Shown piece after piece: positions 58,762 to 64,000 of a stretch of 64,000 nucleotides of DNA; positions within the stretch are counted from its first letter, which is position 1; every line of letters starts with the position of its first letter. A program made the position numbers and the translations under genes. The notes under the pieces are model-generated. The model had not been told where the DNA came from. It searched no databases and saw only the letters and a list, made by a program, of their open reading frames with translations. Location: positions 7,192,001 through 7,256,000 of the forward strand of contig OY540812.1 in the NCBI GenBank assembly GCA_961205875.1, written 5' to 3'. The DNA comes from Sialis fuliginosa. Taxonomy: Eukaryota; Arthropoda; Insecta; Megaloptera; Sialidae.

Positions 58762-59740
58762 GATTTTTTTTATTTTAACGAAATATTAATTTTTTGAAGC
58801 AGAAGTAGGCTAGATTTAAGGGAAAAATAGTAAAAAAAATCTTTTTTTGAAAATAAAAGTTTATTTCATTTTTTTGACTTTGTAAACAAATGTTAACGTC
58901 ATGCAATTTTATTATAATTCAAATGGTTCATAACAGAGGAGAAATATCTGCCATGAGTGTCATGGGACTTTCTTATACGTAGTACAGAGATTAAACAGTG
59001 TGCTTGTTTGCCATAGGTACCATGGGACTTTCTTATACGTAATACTGATAGTGAACAGTGTAGGTGAATCTAAATAATTACATAAAAAATTTCTTTCTGG
59101 CTAAATTATAAATGTTGGAAAAAAATGTATAGGGAATAAATTATAGATAATAACATACTCGACATTTTTTATCTAAAACATTTTTTCTTAATTCAAAAAT
59201 AATTCGTTAATTCAAAAATTTACAAGAGTAAACATCTGATTTCAGTTATTACGTTAAAAAAAATCACTTGTTATATAATGGAGAGAATAATATTACCTTT
59301 TTTTTATTATTAAAATTATATTTTTATAAATTATATAATTATTATTAACTATAAACAATGAGGATATGTACATTCGTTAACAAAACTTAGTTTTATTGCT
59401 CTTTCGACAAGTGCATGATGTAAACATACGTTAACAAATAAAAACCATTACATAAATATCAGAACCGAAACAAAAAAATCAAATAAATAATATGAATCAC
59501 AATGTACATACCTGGTAAACACTATACAAAAAGTTAATTAGCAAAATCACGCGTATTATAAAAATTAGACGATAGTCGATACTTCTTCAGCGACAATTCG
59601 CTCTAATTTAAAAAAACGGTTACTCTGATGAATGTAACAATATATTTTTTTTAATATGCCATCCGTTCATCATTATTGATAAATTTTCAATTTATTAGAA
59701 TCTATAGATTGGTTTAATACTTGGATAAGTAAAAAAAAAA
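58762..59740. other. Spacer between satellite and hAT unit 2, with a 60-bp duplication
   Basis: A two-unit tandem repeat of period 60 covers about 58949-59068 (CATGGGACTTTCTTATACGT at 58961 and 59021). AATGTTAACGTCATGCAATT at about 58894 echoes AATGTTAACAAGATGCAATT left of the array, as if both belong to one element's ends. The stretch ends in a run of A next to hAT unit 2. Confidence 0.6.
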
Positions 59741-60441
59741 CAGGGCCGGCCGAACGGCCAGGCGACCCAGGCGACAGCCTGGGGCGCTAATTTCGTGGGG
59801 GCGCCAATTATTTTAAACTTTTTTTCTATGTTCTGTTCTAGGGCGCCAAATTTAAGCTATATATATTTTTTGAATAATAGTTTTGATTTTTTCTGCAAAA
59901 TAATTCATTTTACTTAATAAAATGCTTAATATCAAAAATAAATTATTTATTAAACATTTTTTTACAAAACTTGAAAAGCACAGTGCCAAATCTGTGGGTG
60001 GCTTTGCTAATTCTTGTAACAATTCCGGTTAGTGTAGCTAGTGGTGAAAGAAGTTTTAGTAAATTAAAATAATTCATAAAAACTTATTTGCAATCGGCTA
60101 TGATAGAAGATAGGTTGAATAATTTGGCTATTCTTTCAATTGAAAATAAGGTTGTAGCAAACCTCAATTTTGAGACAGCAATCGATAATTTTGCAGATAT
60201 GAAAGCCAGGAAGAAATCTTTTATATAATTTTAGTTATATTATATATTATTTATCAATTATATGTTATATTATATTATTATATTACACTAATGAATTAAT
60301 AACAAGATAATTTTCTCACGCTTTTTTTTTTTTTTTTGTGCGGATAATTTTTAATGATCGTCACTGTGGCGGTGGAGGGGGGTGGGGGGGGCGTCAAAAA
60401 AAATCTCGCCTGGGGCGCCAGAATCGCAAAGGCCGGCTCTG
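59741..60441 (+). mobile_element. hAT deletion derivative 2 (right unit, complete ends)
   Basis: A 701-bp element with both ends intact: CAGGGCCGGCC at the left and GGCCGGCTCTG at the right, with duplication CATATCCT only on the right. It is nearly identical to unit 1. It includes a T run (~14) and a G-rich tract near 60374-60391. Confidence 0.9.
59986..60228 (+). pseudogene. hAT transposase C-terminal dimerisation domain remnant (copy 2)
   Basis: Same reading as 55292-55534, with the identical stop after ERSFSKLK and one substitution that changes FAEMKAR to FADMKAR. The rest of the transposase is missing. Sharing of the stop shows the unit was copied in its inactive state, moved by a transposase supplied from elsewhere. 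Confidence 0.9.
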
Positions 60442-60626
60442 CATATCCTCACTTTTGAATTTTTGTTTTAACCCCCTTTAAAGTCAAAAATATTGGGGAC
60501 CACTATAACCCTTCAGAAAATGACCCTATGTTTTATTATATTTACGAAAGAAATTGTACATTATTAAAAAAAAACAACACAATATAACAAAATCATTTTT
60601 CTACTTTTTTTGAGAATCAGCCAAAT

Positions 60627-61969
60627 ATTCTAATAATATTTAAATATTTTTTAACCTCTCTCATCATTAAGTTGTTTCATTAATAAATGAAAGTAGTCAG
60701 ATTGTCGAAATTTGATACTCGTTTAAAAACGATCTAAAATATTTTTAGATTTAAAATTGTAATATTCACCCTAGTAATTTTGATAAGTATCACCACTGTT
60801 ATAGTATGTGTACAGAATTCACTTTCTAACTTTATATTTCAGCATGTTCTCAAGTAGTCTACTGCATTTTCGAAACTTTAAACTTTATACTTGAATAAAA
60901 AATACGATTCTACCAAGTTCTAAACTTGTTTTGTTGTTTAGTAATTCATTAACAGCTGTTGACGTTCAAAATTATCTGTTCCTGTAACATTTTAAGTATT
61001 TAAAAATTAACAAAGTTTATTTTTATATTGAAATGAAGTTTCGAAGTCTCTAAAATGTAAAAAAAGTTTTAATTTATAAGAAATATATTTTTTATCATGA
61101 CCACTAAAATATTTAATTGTTTATTATTATATAATATTATTATTATTATATAATTGACCAATTATTAATTAGCACAGGGGTGTATGGGGTAGATAAAAAA
61201 CGAAAAAATACAATGTTAAATTGAATTATCCAGTTCCCCATACACCCCTAGGCTAAATAATTATTGATTGTTACAGAAAATTCGATAGTAATTTTATAAC
61301 TGTATCGCAATGAATTCTTCAGATATTAAATAAAAACTAACCATTTTTGAGGGGCTGTAGCTCCCTCAAGAATAATTTTCGTACAAATATTCATGTGAAG
61401 TTTTTTTTATCATACTTAAAATAACATCCTCATTATATACACTTAAAGTTTTTTACATACGTTGTATCATAAATCATTTTGTATATAATATATAAATAAA
61501 AAATAATCAAGAAAAACACTAACTGTTTTACTTTGAATTTTATTTTATTATACCAATAAAAACATCAAGGAAATGTGTTCTTATACAGGAAATGAAATTG
61601 AAAACGATCATTTAACATAAAAAGATTAAATTAAGTAATTCGTTCGTGTAATTCTCAAACACCTGTTTCTAGATCATAGTTCACTGTTTATAATTTCAAT
61701 ATTCGCCATTAGCTGAGCTAATTGCAAACATAGTTAATGGTTATTGGATTGCACTCAATGGTGTAAGTGCCGTATCTGAATTAACCACTTTACACCAAAT
61801 GTCAATTTATTGTATCATCAAGATTTTATCTCATGTAGATAATTAGATGAACAATATTGTCGAGTGCTCTAAACTCGGGCTAGATTTCTACATAAAAGGC
61901 ATCTAAAGATTGTATGGTACATACATATATATTTTATATATATAGTTTCGTTTATTATTATTAAGTGGA
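60627..61969. other. Unique AT-rich DNA with one hairpin element
   Basis: No gene is recognised. A hairpin at 61157-61268 is listed separately. An ATT/ATA trinucleotide-like run lies at about 61120-61155. Confidence 0.4.
61157..61268. mobile_element. ~110-bp hairpin (CAGGGGTGTATGGGG arms)
   Basis: AGCACAGGGGTGTATGGGG (61171-61189) pairs with CCCCATACACCCCTAGGCT (61236-61254). The pairing extends outward through CAATTATTAATTAGC and GCTAAATAATTATTG with few mismatches. A ~46-base AT loop separates the arms. It is probably a tiny MITE or foldback. Confidence 0.65.
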
Positions 61970-61977
61970 TCAGATTA

Positions 61978-62655
61978 GAGCTGGGCGCGTGAGTAATTTT
62001 TGCTCACGATCACGCACGCTCACGAGAGAAAAAATTTTAGTCACGCCCGCTCACTCACGGTTACAAAAAAAGTATTCACGATCACGCACGCTCACGAATA
62101 CTATTTTTTTACTCACGCCCGATCACGCACGACGGGTCACGCGCGTGACCCGATTTAATATTAAATTTTGAAATGATGAAAATTAATGTTTTTACGTGCA
62201 ATATATTGTGTGTATTTTATATTCATATTATTTATTCTAAACTGCATTCTAGTAAAAGAAATTACAAAAAAAACAATAAGAAAATAAAGCTACAATGCAT
62301 TTTTAAATCTTTTTTTGGTGTTCTGATATAGTTGGCAATACTGACCATGTGAAAGTGCTTCCTAAAATAACATTTATTTTTCATACTATATTTTTTAATG
62401 TCAAAATTCGTTTTAAAACATTATTATATTTATGCATTATTAGTTCAGATATTAAAAAAAAGATCAAATAAGTTTATATACTCACGAACTCACGCACGAG
62501 AAAAATGTACTCACGCACGGTCACGCCCGATTGTTTTAATTTGACTCACGATCACGCCCGCTCACGATTCAATATTTGAAAATCGCTCACGTCACGTCGG
62601 GTCACGGTCGTGACCCAACGTGACCCGAAAAATTCACGGCCCGCGCCCAGCTCTA
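61978..62655. mobile_element. CpG-rich hAT element with TCACG repeat arrays
   Basis: Ends TAGAGCTGGGCGCG and CGCGCCCAGCTCTA are exact inverted repeats, with 8-bp flanks GATCAGAT and GATCAAAT (7 of 8). This gives a 678-bp hAT-type element. Both subterminal regions (about 61990-62155 and 62478-62640) are packed with TCACG, CACGCACG and TCACGCCCG words in the same orientation, separated by an AT-rich middle. A perfect 20-base palindrome, CGGGTCACGCGCGTGACCCG, lies at 62133-62152, and a weaker version at about 62598-62629. The 68-codon frame 61965-62171 is a repeat shadow. Confidence 0.85.
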
Positions 62656-62663
62656 GATCAAAT

Positions 62664-63936
62664 GTTAGAATTGTGTACACAATTTATATTTCACGGTGTT
62701 TTAGCACTAATATATTTAAATTTTGTATCCCTTACGTTAAAATATATTTGTCTTTAGTCAAGTGATTAGAAGGAATATTTGTTTGGTAAATTTTAAAATG
62801 ATGAGTTTAAAAAAATAAAATAAAAGCATGTTTAAAAAAAAACAATTTTTATTACTAACTAACTAACATACCAACAGGTTAAGCTCGAAAAACCCTTTCA
62901 TTTGATATCTACATCAAGGGGATTGTGACAAAAAAGAGAATCCACCATCTTGAAGCGTCCGCCATATTGGAATTAGAATGATATTAGATATTCTATATTG
63001 CATTGTCACCAGACTGATGCACTTATACAAAATTTCAAATCGATACGAAATTTAGAAATGGGTGAAAATTGAGTTGTAAGATTTGTGGACATTGTCAGTT
63101 CAGGTCAAGTTAATAAAAGCTTTGTAAAAAAATAGAGTTGGTTGCCAAAGCTCAGGATCGTAGCCAACAATTTATCCGGAAATGATGTTAACTGTATATT
63201 AATGCAATTTTTTTATTTATGTTACAATAATTGCCTCTAAAAGTAATATATTTTTTATCCCTACATTAAATAGTCTCGTGTCAATAAACTACAATTAAAT
63301 AACCATTAAAACTGTACAGTGTACACGTCAAATTCAACAATAACTACATGTTTGTTACATGTACATGAAATATTCAAATCCGTGTTCGTATGAAAAATAC
63401 ACGTACACGTACACCACATATGTAATAGACCAAATTGACATTCGTGCTAGATATTCATTTGTAAAACGAATTTATCGCAAATTATATGTTACATATTTTA
63501 TTAGCGTAGTTGAAGTTATATTAGAAACAGAAATATCTAGACGAACTTAATAATCATAAATAAAAACGAATGAAGAATAGTGTCTACCACATTTTATCAA
63601 TTTATTCTTGGAAAGAGTAAAGATTATGTGAAATACGTTTTCTATCAGATTAAAGTAAGACATATTTAAAGGATTTAGAACATTTTCGATTCGATAAATC
63701 TGATATTCTAGAATGTGAAAAAAAACTATCCATTCTTTTACAATATAGAAAGCTCATAATTTATAAAAGAATTTCTATTTTTTGTAGATTTTTCGTATAA
63801 AATTCACATTGTTGTTAAGCGTTTTTTTATGGATGTTTTCAAAATAACTTGAATTATGATAAAAAAATTTGATGGAAAGTAAACTGTGCGCGATAAAAAT
63901 ATATTAAAATATTTTATTCAACACATATTGAAAAAA
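62664..63936. other. AT-rich DNA with a decayed dispersed repeat at 62880-63130
   Basis: AACCCTTTCATTTGATATCT, GAATCCACCATCTTGAAGCG and TCCGCCATATTGGAATTAGA are wording typical of a dispersed insect repeat (compare 12470-12500). No ends are resolved. No gene is recognised. The 63-codon frame 63359-63550 is unconvincing. Confidence 0.4.
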
Positions 63937-64000
63937 ACAGCTGCAAGTAAATGCACAGTGCATCCTCGTGCTAAATTCACCAAAGATAGTAAATAATTGA
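63937..64000 (-). mobile_element. HINE/Helentron-like element, copy 9 (cut by the window edge)
   Basis: ACAGCTGCAAGTAAATGCAC, AGTGCATCCTCGTGCTAAAT and TCACCAAAGATAGTAAATAA match the terminus of the other copies. The rest lies outside the window. Confidence 0.8.

Larger units (their letters stand above)
55039..60449. mobile_element. Composite hAT (macrotransposon) carrying a satellite array
   Basis: A perfect 8-bp duplication CATATCCT (55039-55046, 60442-60449) flanks a 5,395-bp block (55047-60441) whose outer ends are CAGGGCCGGCC and GGCCGGCTCTG. The block consists of hAT derivative 1, ~4.0 kb of spacer with satellite, and hAT derivative 2 in the same orientation. The inner flanks (TAAAAAAT after copy 1, a run of A before copy 2) do not match CATATCCT. 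Eight-base duplications are the hAT signature, so the whole block appears to have inserted as one unit. A later internal duplication is the main alternative. Confidence 0.75.
54441..60622. mobile_element. Outer inverted-repeat element hosting the composite hAT
   Basis: GGCTGATTCTCAAAAAAA at 54441-54458 is exactly repeated inverted at 60605-60622. AAAT flanks both ends (54437-54440, 60623-60626), consistent with a 4-bp duplication. Without the 5.4-kb insert it would be ~780 bp. The left half carries the word TCATTCCCTCAC three times at ~190-200-base spacing (54622, 54822, 55011). The superfamily is not assigned. No transposase frame is visible. Confidence 0.75.

Noticed and set aside
55047-60441. 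LTR retrotransposon with ~690-bp direct repeats around 4 kb
   Set aside because: The repeats have hAT inverted ends (CAGGGCC...CTCTG) and a hAT dimerisation domain inside. The flanking duplication is 8 bp, and the middle is satellite with no gag/pol, primer-binding site or polypurine tract.
61965-62171. 68-codon Arg/Ser/Thr-rich frame as a gene
   Set aside because: It is the translation of the TCACG repeats of a hAT element and crosses the element boundary.
1-64000. tRNA or rRNA genes
   Set aside because: No B-box-like GGTTCRANYCC with a paired cloverleaf, and no rRNA-like conserved stretch, was seen on either strand.

Overview
The window looks like AT-rich, gene-poor nuclear DNA of an insect, most likely an intergenic desert or the inside of very long introns. 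I found no convincing intact protein-coding gene, no exon set with sound splice sites, and no rRNA, tRNA or CRISPR array. Nearly everything that can be identified is transposable element (TE) or tandem repeat. The order of the organism is inferred. Helitrons with a CTAG end and a GC-rich hairpin, elements starting AACCGACTTC, the TACAGGGTG foldbacks and the many nested hAT deletion derivatives all fit Lepidoptera best, but no gene confirms this.

Layout. 1-5 kb: unique AT-rich DNA, a TA-flanked MITE, two diverged satellite monomers, and a hAT element inserted into one half of a small tandem duplication, whose other half preserves the empty site. 6-8.7 kb: three Helitrons, one inside another and one head to tail. 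8.8-14.4 kb: nested DNA-transposon fragments, the first of nine copies of a Helentron-like (HINE) family, a GC-rich segment, a second hAT copy and a dead mariner. 15.8-17.2 kb: a 1.36-kb near-palindrome. 17.6-22 kb: a hAT with a perfect target duplication abutting a HINE, then a HINE inside an older Helitron. 22.6-24.6 kb: a CACTA-like element nested in a TA-MITE. 25-40 kb: mostly unique AT-rich DNA with scattered MITEs (one piggyBac-like) and several GC-richer pockets. 39.8-44.2 kb: a mariner-like MITE split by a HINE, a hAT with a perfect 8-bp duplication, an inverted TA-MITE and a mariner-like element. 44-54 kb: unique DNA with HINE relics, an AACCGACTTC element and a Helitron end. 54.4-60.6 kb: the most unusual locus. 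62.0-62.7 kb: a CpG-rich hAT full of TCACG repeats.

The 54.4-60.6 kb locus is nested like Russian dolls. An outer element (18-bp inverted ends, AAAT flanks) holds a 5.4-kb block bounded by one 8-bp duplication, CATATCCT. Inside are two nearly identical hAT derivatives, each with the same dead hAT dimerisation domain, in direct orientation around 4 kb that includes 16 monomers of a ~184-bp satellite. Only the outermost hAT ends carry matching target duplications, and the inner right end of the first copy has lost its last 8 bases. I infer a composite hAT (macrotransposon) that carried a satellite array to a new site. Both satellite edges lie at the same TTAA of the monomer, where piggyBac-like ends face outward.

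The elements do not form a pathway. They record successive insertions, several of which can be ordered by nesting. All positions were read by eye; identities and GC content are estimates, not computed values.
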